From Nannocystis pusilla (GTDB taxonomy: Bacteria; Myxococcota_A; Polyangia; Nannocystales; Nannocystaceae), in NCBI RefSeq assembly GCF_026626665.1, contig NZ_JAPNKE010000002.1, positions 5,929,168 through 5,993,167 of the forward strand: a DNA stretch of 64,000 bases, in the 5' to 3' direction. The position numbers and the translations under genes are program-made. The notes under the pieces were generated by a model that saw only the letters and a program-made list of their open reading frames with translations, ran no database searches and was not told the origin of the DNA. Positions 56,166 to 64,000 of this stretch are shown here, piece by piece; the stretch's first letter is position 1, and every line of letters begins with the position of its first letter.

Positions 56166-58389
56166 ATGCCTTTGAACCGATGGAACAGCACTCCGGCCGC
56201 GTGGACGCTCGTACTCGGCCTCTCTGCCTGCCCGGGCGGCGGCACGGCGGTCGACACCGAGACCGGCGCCGGGACCACGACCGGCACGACCGCCCTCGCC
56301 ACCACCACCGGCCAGCCCACCACCGACGCGCCCACCACCGACGCGCCCACCACCACCCAGCCCACCACCGGCGGCCCCAACCCGGTCTGCGGCGACGGCG
56401 TGCTCGACCCGGGCGAGGCCTGCGACGACGGCGACGCCAACGGCCCCGGCAACGCCTGTCGTGACGACTGCCTGCCGAACGTCTGCGGCGACGGCGAGGT
56501 CGGCCCCGACGAGGCCTGCGACAACGGCGTCAACAACGGCCCCGGCGAGGCCTGCACCGGCACTTGCAAGGCCAACGTCTGCGGCGACGGATTCGTCGGC
56601 CCCGGCGAGGGCTGCGACGACGGCAACCAGGTCGACGACGACGCGTGCAACAACGCCTGCAAGCTCGAGACATGCGGCGACGGCGAGGTCGCCCCGACCG
56701 AGCAGTGCGACGACGGCAACGCCGACGACACTGACGCCTGCACCGCGAATTGCACCCTGCCGGAGTGCGGCGACGGCATCGTCCAGGCGGACGCCGGCGA
56801 GACCTGCGACGCCGGGGCGGGCAACTCCGACAACGGCGCCTGCACCGACGTCTGCGCCGCCGCGACCTGCGGCGACGGCAAGCTGTGGAACACCGAGGGC
56901 GGCGCCGAGACCTAGTGACGAGGGCGGCAACAACGGCGCCGGCCAGGCCTGCACCGCCGACTGTCAGACCAACGTCTGCGGCGACGGCGACAAGGGCCCC
57001 GGCGAGGGCTGCGACGACGGCAACCTCGAGATCGGCGACGGCTGCAGCGACCTGTGCGAGCTCGAGGGCTGCGGCAACGAGGTGATCGATCCGGGCGAGT
57101 TCTGCGACGACGGCGCCGACGGCGACCAGGACGACGGCTGCACCGACCAGTGCGCCGCGCCGAAGTGCGGCGACGGCTTCGAGCAGGCCAGCCTGGACGA
57201 GCAGTGCGACGCCGGCCCGGCCAACAGCGACAGCGCCGCCTGCACCACGCAGTGCAAGGACGCCGTGTGCGGCGACGGCCTCGTGTTCGAGGCCATGGAG
57301 CAGTGCGACGACGGCCCCGACAACGGCGACGACAAGGCCTGCAAGGCCGACTGCACCGACAACGTCTGCGGTGACGGCGAGGTCGGTCCCGGCGAGGGCT
57401 GCGACGACGGCAACACCAACGACAACGACGACTGCACCAACGTGTGCAAGCCGGCCGCCTGCGGCGACGGCATCCTCGGCCCGGGCGAGGCGTGCGACGA
57501 CGGCAACCAGGTCCAGACCGACGCCTGCCTCAACAACTGCGCCACCGCCAAGTGCGGCGACGGCCAGACCCAGGCCGGCGTCGAGGAGTGCGACGACGGC
57601 AACATGGTCCAGACCGACGCCTGCATCAACACCTGCAAGGCCGCCAAGTGCGGCGACGGCCACGTCCGCGCCGGCCAGGAGCAGTGCGACGACGGCAACG
57701 CGAGCGACGGCGACGGCTGCAGCGCGACCTGCACGATCGAGGCGACCTCGTGCCTGGCGATCAAGCAGGCCATGCCGGCCGCCACGGACGGCGTCTACCA
57801 GATCGACGTCGACGGCGGCGGCCCCAAGCAGCCGTTCAACGTGTTCTGCGAGATGACCACCGACGGCGGCGGCTGGACCGTGATGATTTACATCCGCAAG
57901 CCCGCGCAGTGGAGCACCCCGACGTTTAGCAACTTCGGCACCGTCGGCGACATCGCAAACGGCTGGGCCTCGGCCCAGACGCTGCAGGGCGCCAACGCCA
58001 ATTACAAGGAGCGCATCATCATCTATTTGAAGCTCATCGAGAACGGCATCTCGCTCGGCAAGCAGTGGATGGTGACGCACCGCAACGACGCCGTCCCGTT
58101 CACCAGCATCAACACCTCGAGCGGCTGGAGCTACCGCGACAGCTTCGGCTACGTCGACCCGACCGTCAACAACGTCTGCACCCACGGCTGCGACAGCTAC
58201 CGCGGCCTCGGCATGTTCCACGACTACGAGGACGGCTTCGGCTACTGCGGCACCCAGACCGGCGACTACGGCTGCCGCGACGGCAACAACGTCTGCTGGA
58301 TGCCGCGCAGCCTCGGCTGCAACGTCGGCTCGGCCCGCTGCGCCTACCTGATCGACCCCGGCGAGGGCGTCATCTACGCCGCCCGCTGA
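56166..58389 (+). CDS. DUF4215-repeat lipoprotein with fibrinogen-like domain, one frame break
   Basis: The signal ends GLSAC (Cys22), followed by a Thr-rich linker. About 14 DUF4215 repeats follow (core CGDGEVGPGEGCDDGN), each of roughly 33 residues with conserved cysteines. A stop codon appears near 56913 because TAG-T replaces TGC (acc-tag-tga); downstream repeats continue in another frame, so one indel or a point change is likely. The end is a fibrinogen-C-like domain (PFNVFCEMTTDGGGWTVMIY and GMFHDYEDGFGYCGTQTG). The intact product would be about 740 residues. Such proteins are surface-exposed in myxobacteria; cell contact or prey binding is inferred. Confidence 0.85.
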
Positions 58390-58451
58390 TCCGCCACCAC
58401 GGGCCCGGCCCAGTCGCGGGCTGCTCCGTCCCCCGTTGCGGGGGCGGTGCG

Positions 58452-58650
58452 GCCTCGGGGTCGAGCGCCGTGTTCACTTCGCCTGGTCTTCGAGCCAGGT
58501 CTTCGCCACCGCCCGGCCGCGTCGGCCTCCGAGGGCACCGCGTCGACCGGGTCGAGCGCCATGACTACTTCGCCTGGTCTTCGAGCCAGGTCTTCGCCAC
58601 CGCCAGGGCCGCGTCGGCCTCCGAGGGCACCGCGTCGACCGGGTCGAGCG
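58452..58650. repeat. 91-bp tandem duplication of the S41 gene 3-prime end
   Basis: ACTTCGCCTGGTCTTCGAGC at 58476 recurs at 58567, a 91-bp period. Both copies then carry TCTTCGCCACCGCC, GCGTCGGCCTCCGAGGGCAC and GTCGACCGGGTCGAGCG. The right copy is the last 28 codons and stop of the S41 protease; the left copy lies beyond the stop codon but still has an in-register TGA. A third partial copy begins at 58452. Confidence 0.8.
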
Positions 58651-59832
58651 GGGCGTCGGCGACCAGCGGCACCGGCAGGTGCGGCTTGACCCCGCGGCCG
58701 GGCAGCGGCTCGCCGCCGGCGCCGACGAAGCGGCCGGTGCTGAGCTTGATCGCCCAGCCGTTGCCGAGCTCGTGGATGCTCTCGATCGTGCCCTTGCCGA
58801 AGGTCGGCGCCCCGATCAGCGTCGCGCGCTTGTGGGTCGCCAGCGCGTCGGCCAGGATCTCCGCGCCCGAGGCGGTCTCCGGCCCGATGAGCGCCGCCAG
58901 CGGCAGGTCCTTCCAGCGCCCGTCGCCCTTGGCCGCGGCCGTCTTGCCCGGCTCGTCGCGCCCGGTGGTCGTCACGATCACCTGACCGTCGCGCAGCAGC
59001 GAGCCGGTGACCTTGATCGCCGCGTCGAGCACGCCGCCCGGGCACGCCCGCAGGTCGAGCACCAGCGCCTCGGCGCCCTGGGTCTGCAGCGCCGCCACGG
59101 CCGCGTCGAACTCGGCCGGCGTCGTCTCGGCGAACCCGCGCAGACGCAGGTAGCCGACCTTGTCGCCGATCAGCTTCGACTCGACGTTCTGGATCGCCAC
59201 GGTCTGGCGCACCAACTTCTCGTGCCACTCGTCGGTGTCGCGCTGGACGAACACGTCGATGGCCGTGCCGGCGGGGCCGCGGATCTGGTCGACGATCTCG
59301 ACCATCGGCTTGCCCTTGATCTTGACCCCGTCGATCTCGAGGATCCGGTCGCCGCGTTGCAGCCCCGCAGCGGCCGCCGGCCCGCCGGCGATGACCTCGC
59401 GGATCACCAGCACCCCGGCGACCTGCTCGATCATCACGCCGACCCCGACGATCGTCCCGCCGGTGCCGTGCAGCAGCTCGGCCAGCTCGCGCGGCGCCAT
59501 CAGCTCGTTGATCGGGTAGGTCGTCGGCGGCCCGAGCCGCGCCAGCATGCCCTCGACCGCGCCGGTGTAGAGCGTGCCGGGGTCGATCGCCGCGTCGACG
59601 TAGTGCTCGGCGATCAGCTGACGGGCCCTGGCGAACGCCTTCTCGGCGTCAGGCATCGCCTCCGTCCGCGGCCTCGCCTGCCCCTTCGTCGGCGTCGGCG
59701 CCGGCCCTCGGCCAGCGCCGGTCCCTCGACGGGCGCCTCCTCGGGCGCCGCCGCGTCGTCGGTCGCCGGATCGCAGGCGAACAGGGCCAGGGTCAACAGC
59801 GAGAGCGGTCTGCGCATTTTCTTCATTTCCAT
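58565..59832 (-). CDS. S41 family C-terminal processing protease (CtpA-like) lipoprotein, one frame break
   Basis: The start at 59832 (or 59826) gives lipobox LALFAC (Cys20). A frameshift near 59705 falls in a repetitive Arg/Gly stretch before the folded part begins (EKAFARARQLIAEHYVDAAI). The PDZ domain reads GGPAAAAGLQRGDRILEIDG. The S41 core has VLDLRACPGGVLDAAIKVT, the catalytic serine in ETASGAEILADAL and the catalytic lysine in TFGKGTIESI. CtpA-type enzymes cleave C-termini of periplasmic proteins or trim cell-wall hydrolases. It is attached to the membrane by lipid. The 3-prime end is tandemly duplicated. It lies downstream of the sigma/anti-sigma fusion in the same direction. Confidence 0.88.
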
Positions 59833-59883
59833 GAGATGTCTCCGGGGTCAGGTGCGTGGATTCGTCGTGAGCGGGCCGATCGT

Positions 59884-60045
59884 CGCTCGTCGGAAGATCG
59901 GCCGGTGATTCGTGGCAAGGGCCTATCGTCGCTCGTCGGAGGTTCCGGCGGATTCGTCGGTGTATCGATCGACGCTCGTCGCGGTTCGGGCCGGATGCGT
60001 CGCGAGGCCTCTCGCTCGTCACAGGATCGGCCGGTGGATCAGCGG
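59884..60045. repeat. 43-bp tandem repeat anchored on the sigma/anti-sigma 3-prime end
   Basis: CGCTCGTCGG-type starts occur at 59884, 59930, 59973 and 60013 (periods 46, 43, 40), followed by GATCGGCCGGTG-like blocks. The last unit includes the stop codon (60019-60021) of the fusion gene. The region also fills the gap before the protease gene. Confidence 0.65.
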
Positions 60046-60984
60046 CGGCGCGGCGGCGTCGTAGCCGCGCACCCGCGGGGACGTCGAGGTCGCCACGTCG
60101 TCGCGCCCCGACTCGCGCACCAGCCACAGCGCGGCGGGCAGCACCAGCGCCGCGACCACCGCGTACGCGGGCACCGGCCGCTGCACCAGCGCCAGCCCGC
60201 GGCGCCACCAGCTCGGGCGGAACTCGCGTTCGACGGCGGCCCGCAGCCGCTCGCGCACGGCCGGCGGCGGCGCCTCGTGGGCGGCCTGCAGCGCACCGTC
60301 GAGGTCGGCGCGCAGGCGGCAGTAGGCCACCGCACAACCGGCGCATTCGGCCAGGTGCCGCGTCACCGCGCGGCGCGGCTCGGGGGCCAATTCGTCGTAG
60401 GCGTAATCGATCAGCGACGCGTCGCACTCTTCACATTTCATCGGCGGAGCCTCCTCCGTCAGCAGGCGGCGAAACGCCTGGGTGGCGGCGTGCAGCCGCG
60501 ATTTGATGGTCCCCTCGGCGACCCCCATGAGCCCGGCGATCTCGCGGTAGCTGAGCTCGCCGAGCTGCTTGAGCAGGATGAGCTGACGCTGCGCCTCGGG
60601 CAGCGCCGCCATGGCCGCCTGCACGCGCGCGGCCTCGCCGACCCGCACGTCCGGCGGCGCCGCCTCGGCCGGCCGCAGCTGCACCTGGGCCCGCTCGCGC
60701 AGCGAGGCGTGGCTGCGTTCGCTGCGCTGGGCCATGAGACAGGCGTTGCGGGCCACCGCGAACAGCCACGGCGCGAACCGCCCGCGCTCGGGGTCGTAGC
60801 TGCGATCGCGCAGCACCTTCAAAAAGACGTCCTGGAACAGGTCGTCGGCGACTGCGGACTCGCCGACGATCCGGCGGATGTAGCCGTAGAGGCGCCGCTC
60901 GTAGCGCACGTAGAGCCGGTCGAAGGCCGCCAGCTCCCCGTCGCGCAGCGCGACCACGAGCTCTTCGTCGGGGACCTCGGGCAT
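60019..60984 (-). CDS. Sigma factor fused to a zinc-finger anti-sigma factor
   Basis: A 321-residue protein. Residues 1-180 are an ECF sigma factor (ADDLFQDVFLKVLRDRSYDP, FAPWLFAVARNACLMAQRSE; region 4 LSYREIAGLMGVAEGTIKSR). At residue 182 an anti-sigma zinc finger begins: MKCEECDASLIDYAYDELAP, then HLAECAGCAVAYC, the HxxxCxxC motif. A membrane helix near the C-terminus (YAVVAALVLPAALWLV) completes a standard anti-sigma. The internal ATG at 60441 has a GGAGGA in front of it, so separate translation of the anti-sigma part is possible. In other genomes these are usually two overlapping genes. Either a real fusion or an indel that removed the sigma stop codon would explain this. Confidence 0.88.
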   Translation of the reverse strand: MPEVPDEELVVALRDGELAAFDRLYVRYERRLYGYIRRIVGESAVADDLFQDVFLKVLRDRSYDPERGRFAPWLFAVARNACLMAQRSERSHASLRERAQVQLRPAEAAPPDVRVGEAARVQAAMAALPEAQRQLILLKQLGELSYREIAGLMGVAEGTIKSRLHAATQAFRRLLTEEAPPMKCEECDASLIDYAYDELAPEPRRAVTRHLAECAGCAVAYCRLRADLDGALQAAHEAPPPAVRERLRAAVEREFRPSWWRRGLALVQRPVPAYAVVAALVLPAALWLVRESGRDDVATSTSPRVRGYDAAAPPLIHRPIL

Positions 60985-61118
60985 CCTCGCTGCCAGGTAT
61001 GCCCGAGCCGGGCGATTCGTTCGCCGGTTCGCGCCGCCCCCGGCGACCCGCTGGTGCGAGATCGCACAGCCCCGCGCGCCCGCGCCCGCACCGCGCGCTC
61101 CTGCTACTGTCGCCGCCG

Positions 61119-62143
61119 ATGCCCGCGCCCGCGCTCGCCCGCCTGCTCGCTCGCCCCTCGTCGCTCCTGGCGCTGCTGCTGGCCTGCGGCGGCGACGGCG
61201 GGACCGCGACCACCGAGTCCGCCAGCACCGACGACTCGACCTCGACCACCACCGTCGACACGACCTCGACGTCGTCGCCGACGACCTCGACCGCGACCGC
61301 GACCGCGACCTCGGACGAGCCGACCTCGACCTCGACCACCACCGGCGAGCTCACCGACACCGGCGTCGGCCCGACCACCGAGACGACGACCGGCGACCTC
61401 ACCACCGGCGACCTCTCGACCACGACCACGACGACTTCGTCGACCTCGACCGGCGACGACACCACGACCACCGGCGACACCACCACCGGCACCTCGACCA
61501 CCACCGGCGATACGACCACCGGCGACACCACCACCGGCGAGCCCGGCGAGCTCGGCGTGCTCTCGGGCGATTGCGGTCTCATCGATCTCATGGAGCTCGA
61601 ATCGCCGGCGCCGTTCGTGTTCACCGGCGCGATCGACTTCGGCGTGGTCGGCTACGACTACGACCTGTTGACCGCGGGCGGTCAGCAGCTCTACGACGAG
61701 GGCAACCTCAACCCCGGCTCGCTGTACTCGGAGATCGTCGCCTACGAGGTGCTCGCGCGCTGCGAGACGGCGGCGCTGCTCAAGACCGAGGCGACGATCG
61801 TCTACACCAACCCGATGGGCAAGAAGACCGACTTCCTGGCCGAGATCGACGGCCTCAAGATCGGCGTCAGCGTGGTGCGGGCGGTCGGGTTTCCCAAGAC
61901 GCGCCGTGGACGGTCGCCCAGGCCGACACGATGTACAGCAAGCTCGGCGACATCCAGCTCAGCAGCGCCAACGTGGCCCCCGAGGACGCGTGGGTCAAGC
62001 AGATCCTGAGCGTCGTCGCCTACGGCCCGATGCACAAAGAGAGCCTGCTGACCGCCTACGCGGCCCTCGACCCGGCCGTCAAGGCCGACACGATCCTCGT
62101 CATCACGGTCACCGACGGCGACGACGCGTTCATCTACAACTGA
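61119..62143 (+). CDS. Thr-rich lipoprotein with conserved domain, nuclease fold suspected, one frame break
   Basis: The start at 61119 gives lipobox LLLAC (Cys23). A 115-residue Thr/Ser/Gly/Asp linker (TTTGDTTTGTSTTTGD) follows. The domain begins near residue 150 with CGLIDLMELESPAPFVFTGA and has LYSEIVAYEVLARCETAALL, then KKTDFLAEIDGLKIGVSVVR. After a frameshift near 61900 it continues with LGDIQLSSANVAPEDAWVKQ and ADTILVITVTDGDDAFIYN. The E...D-x(n)-E..-K pattern around KTDFLAEIDGLK resembles PD-(D/E)xK nuclease motifs, but this is only a suspicion. The intact product would be about 341 residues. Confidence 0.7.
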
Positions 62144-62337
62144 CCTTACCTCGGCGGCGAGCACCCCGCCTCGGAAGCGTCACACCCGGCTGCTCGCTCG
62201 GCCGCGCCGAGCCCGTTGGCCGTCACGCGGAGCCAGCCGGAAGGGTGCTGCCGCTCGCTCTTGTCGCGTAACGATGGCCTGCAGGGACTGCCTTCGGTTA
62301 CGCTGAAGTACGCGCAAAATCATCGAGTAAGGAGGCC

Positions 62338-63027
62338 TTGGATTCGCAAGACATCGCGCCGTACAGGCCCCTGCCGTCGCAGCGGTGGGGCTTCTTGCCG
62401 ACGAATCGATTCTGGTATCACGCATCGCTGACGCCGATCTCACTCGTCTTCTGGGCCGGCGCCGCCGTCTTCTTCACCTTTTTCGATCTCTTCGCCCTGG
62501 TGTGGTGGCAACAGTCGCTCGGATGGATGGCCTTCTGGTGGGTCTGGGCCGGGCTGGTGGAGCGATACACCCGGAAATATCTCGCGCGCCGGCGGATGCA
62601 AGCGCTCGCGGGCCCACGAACGGATCTCTCGGAGGATCTCGAGAGGTCGGCCGTCGAGGCACCTGCGGACGAGCCGATGCCGCTTGTGAAGCCGCGCGGT
62701 CTGCCGCCACCCGCTCCTGTGCCGCTACAAGCTCTGGAGTCGAAGTGGGCACTCGTGCAGGAGGTCGAGTCCTGGGACCTCGCGTACGAGAGGCTGTTCG
62801 GACGCGGCGCGGGCGTCGCCCAGTTCGCGTTCAATCTCGCGTTCGGGCTGGCGATCTTCCACCCCAGCTGGCTCGTCAAGCTGCTCGGAATCCTGGCGCT
62901 GCTCGCTGCTGCGCGCGGCGTCGGCTCGTGGGAGCGCCGGAGGCTCGGACGCGAGCGAGGTGCGCTCCCGCCGAGCTCGGAGCCTGCCTGGAGAAGCACG
63001 CGATCTTTACCGGGGTTCGATCGATGA
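62338..63027 (+). CDS. Two-pass membrane protein of unknown function
   Basis: A 229-residue protein starting with TTG at 62338; AAGGAGG sits two to eight bases before it, close but strong, and no ATG or GTG fits the frame better. The N-terminal part has two membrane segments (FWYHASLTPISLVFWAGAAV, WMAFWWVWAGLVERYTRKY), then a Pro/Glu-rich cytoplasmic stretch and two more hydrophobic segments (VAQFAFNLAFGLAIFHPSW, LLGILALLAAARGVG). The function is unknown. Its TGA overlaps the ATG of the acetyltransferase gene. Confidence 0.75.
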   Translation: MDSQDIAPYRPLPSQRWGFLPTNRFWYHASLTPISLVFWAGAAVFFTFFDLFALVWWQQSLGWMAFWWVWAGLVERYTRKYLARRRMQALAGPRTDLSEDLERSAVEAPADEPMPLVKPRGLPPPAPVPLQALESKWALVQEVESWDLAYERLFGRGAGVAQFAFNLAFGLAIFHPSWLVKLLGILALLAAARGVGSWERRRLGRERGALPPSSEPAWRSTRSLPGFDR

Positions 63028-63587
63028 CTGCGCCCATGCTCTGGTACAGTGCGTCCGTGCCTCCCATCGTGTCCCTGGTGACGCCGGACGTCGCCCACGC
63101 GGAGAGCGTGCTCGCAGGGCTCCGCGAGTTCCGTGCCGAGGGGCTCCCCTGGTACGGCGCCGTCGACCCGGACGTCGTCGCGGCCGATTTCGCGGGCTTC
63201 GTGCGCGCGCAGCATGAGAAGCGCACGCACCCGCTGCCCGGCGCGGTACCCAAGACCGAGCTCTGGGGCGTGATGGACGGCGTCTACGTCGGACGCATCG
63301 GGATCCACCATGTGCTGACCGACAACCTGCGCGTGTCGGGCGGGCACATCGGGTATGACACGCGTCCCGGCTACCGGGGGCGGGGCGTCGCCACGGAGAT
63401 GCTGCGGAGCGCCCTGCCGGTCGCCCGTCGCATCGGCCTGTCTCAGGTGCTGCTCACCTGCGACGACACGAACGTCGCGTCGATCCGGGTCATCGAACGG
63501 AACGGCGGCGTGCTCGAGGCCACGCGGGTGCTCGACCCGACGCGGCCACCCAAGCGGTACTACTGGATCTCCCTCGCCGGTGTGTAG
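63024..63587 (+). CDS. GNAT-family N-acetyltransferase
   Basis: A 187-residue enzyme. The ATG at 63024 overlaps the previous stop codon (ATGA), which suggests coupling; a GTG at 63057 (VPPIVSLVTPDVAHAE) is an alternative start. The acetyl-CoA site is GYDTRPGYRGRGVATEMLRS. The end, VLLTCDDTNVASIRVIERNG, and KRYYWISLAGV are typical of GNAT members that acetylate small amines or peptide N-termini. The substrate is unknown. It lies before a convergent AraC gene, with a palindrome between. Confidence 0.9.
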   Translation: MTAPMLWYSASVPPIVSLVTPDVAHAESVLAGLREFRAEGLPWYGAVDPDVVAADFAGFVRAQHEKRTHPLPGAVPKTELWGVMDGVYVGRIGIHHVLTDNLRVSGGHIGYDTRPGYRGRGVATEMLRSALPVARRIGLSQVLLTCDDTNVASIRVIERNGGVLEATRVLDPTRPPKRYYWISLAGV

Positions 63588-63621
63588 TCCGGAGCCGTGG
63601 CCCCGTCGCCGGCCCCGAAAA

Positions 63622-63642
63622 GACCTGTCCCTCAGGACATCT
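63622..63642. repeat. GACATGTCC-family stem-loop between convergent genes
   Basis: GACCTGTCCCTCAGGACATC lies between the GNAT and AraC stop codons. It resembles the elements at 7629 and 18066 in sequence and, like 7629, in placement between convergent genes. Confidence 0.55.
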
Positions 63643-64000
63643 CACTGCCCGCGCAGGCGCGCGCGGTAGCCCTCCGGCGTCTCGCCGGTCCAGCGGCGGA
63701 ACGCCCGGAAGAACGCGCTCGGGGCCGAGAAGCCGAGCAGGTACGACACCTCGGACAGCGCCTGCGGGCCCGCCAGCAGCTCCGCCGCGCGCTCGCGTCG
63801 CACCGCCTCGACCAGCCCCGCCAGCGTCTCGCCCTCCGCTTGCAGCTTGCGCTGCAGGGTGCGCGGCGCCAGCCCGAGCGCCTCCGCCAGCTCGCGCAGC
63901 GTCGGCGCCCCGCGGTGCAATCGTCGTATCACCTGCAGCCGCACCCGCGCGCGCAGCGAGCCATCGGCAGGCAGCCGCGACAGCTGCCCGCGCACGAACC
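63642..64000 (-). CDS. AraC-family regulator, C-terminal part
   Basis: The gene runs off the right edge. The visible 117 residues hold the AraC DNA-binding domain with two helix-turn-helix motifs: LRELAEALGLAPRTLQRKLQ and LSEVSYLLGFSAPSAFFRAF, ending RRWTGETPEGYRARLRGQ. The short basic segment before it (SLRARVRLQVIRRL) matches the linker of AraC proteins with an N-terminal arabinose-binding-like domain, which would lie beyond the window. Confidence 0.9.
   Translation of the reverse strand, partial: FVRGQLSRLPADGSLRARVRLQVIRRLHRGAPTLRELAEALGLAPRTLQRKLQAEGETLAGLVEAVRRERAAELLAGPQALSEVSYLLGFSAPSAFFRAFRRWTGETPEGYRARLRGQ

Noticed and set aside
61200..61540. A dense repeat that could be taken for a CRISPR array
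   Set aside because: The repeats are short, in frame and encode a Thr/Gly linker of a lipoprotein; there is no constant repeat with unique spacers and no cas gene in the window.

Overview
The window is very GC-rich (roughly 70 percent, strong G/C third codon positions) and reads like a chromosome segment of a predatory or soil myxobacterium, most probably a Nannocystis-type member of the Myxococcota. The reasons are several large PAS/TPR/beta-propeller signalling proteins, three Ser/Thr kinases with the HRDFKP catalytic loop, many Thr-rich lipoproteins, an ADYC-domain lipoprotein, a DUF4215 (CGDG) repeat protein, von Willebrand A lipoproteins and an OmpA protein with calcium repeats. This assignment is inferred from gene content only. 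No rRNA, tRNA, CRISPR array or prophage was seen.

Layout. 0-12 kb: end of a primary-type sigma factor, a palindrome-rich intergenic stretch, a pectin-acetylesterase/Notum-like lipoprotein, a beta-propeller-like lipoprotein, a DUF1264 lipoprotein, a Ser/Thr kinase, a 2OG-Fe dioxygenase, a lipoprotein, an AraC regulator and an atypical SDR. 12-22 kb: a PAS-STAS stressosome-like sensor, a DUF4397 gene split into two opposed halves around a 12-bp palindrome, a dihaem cytochrome/YVTN propeller lipoprotein, a molybdopterin oxidoreductase and ligA. 22-31 kb: a vWA lipoprotein, an outer-membrane-protein/ECF sigma/regulator cluster, a lipoprotein and a hybrid histidine kinase with several PAS domains. 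31-37 kb: the most accessory-looking part, with a SIR2-like gene coupled to an nSTAND NTPase-TM-coiled-coil-TPR gene, then a peptidoglycan-hydrolase fragment interrupted by the left end of a truncated IS66 element. 37-50 kb: vWA and ADYC lipoproteins, a second kinase, a Ser-Asp repeat lipoprotein, an OmpA porin-like protein, small lipoproteins and a three-gene unit ending in a sigma factor and an MscS-like channel. 50-64 kb: a giant kinase with an FG-GAP propeller, a 14-repeat DUF4215/fibrinogen-like protein, an S41 protease, a sigma/anti-sigma fusion, a nuclease-like lipoprotein, a membrane protein, a GNAT enzyme and the end of an AraC regulator.

Two features cut across the window. First, about 19 frame breaks interrupt 13 otherwise well-preserved genes. 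In nearly every case the protein continues in another frame without loss of codon bias, so I treat these as single genes and suspect uncorrected indels in the assembly. Second, the non-coding DNA holds unusual repeats: a dispersed palindrome family with core GGACATGTCC, and short tandem duplications anchored on the 3-prime end (stop codon included) of at least five genes.

Functionally the region is dominated by envelope and signalling proteins: lipoproteins for the outer surface, sensors and kinases that probably monitor the envelope, and ECF-type sigma factors paired with membrane partners. The SIR2/nSTAND pair is the best candidate for an immunity or conflict system.
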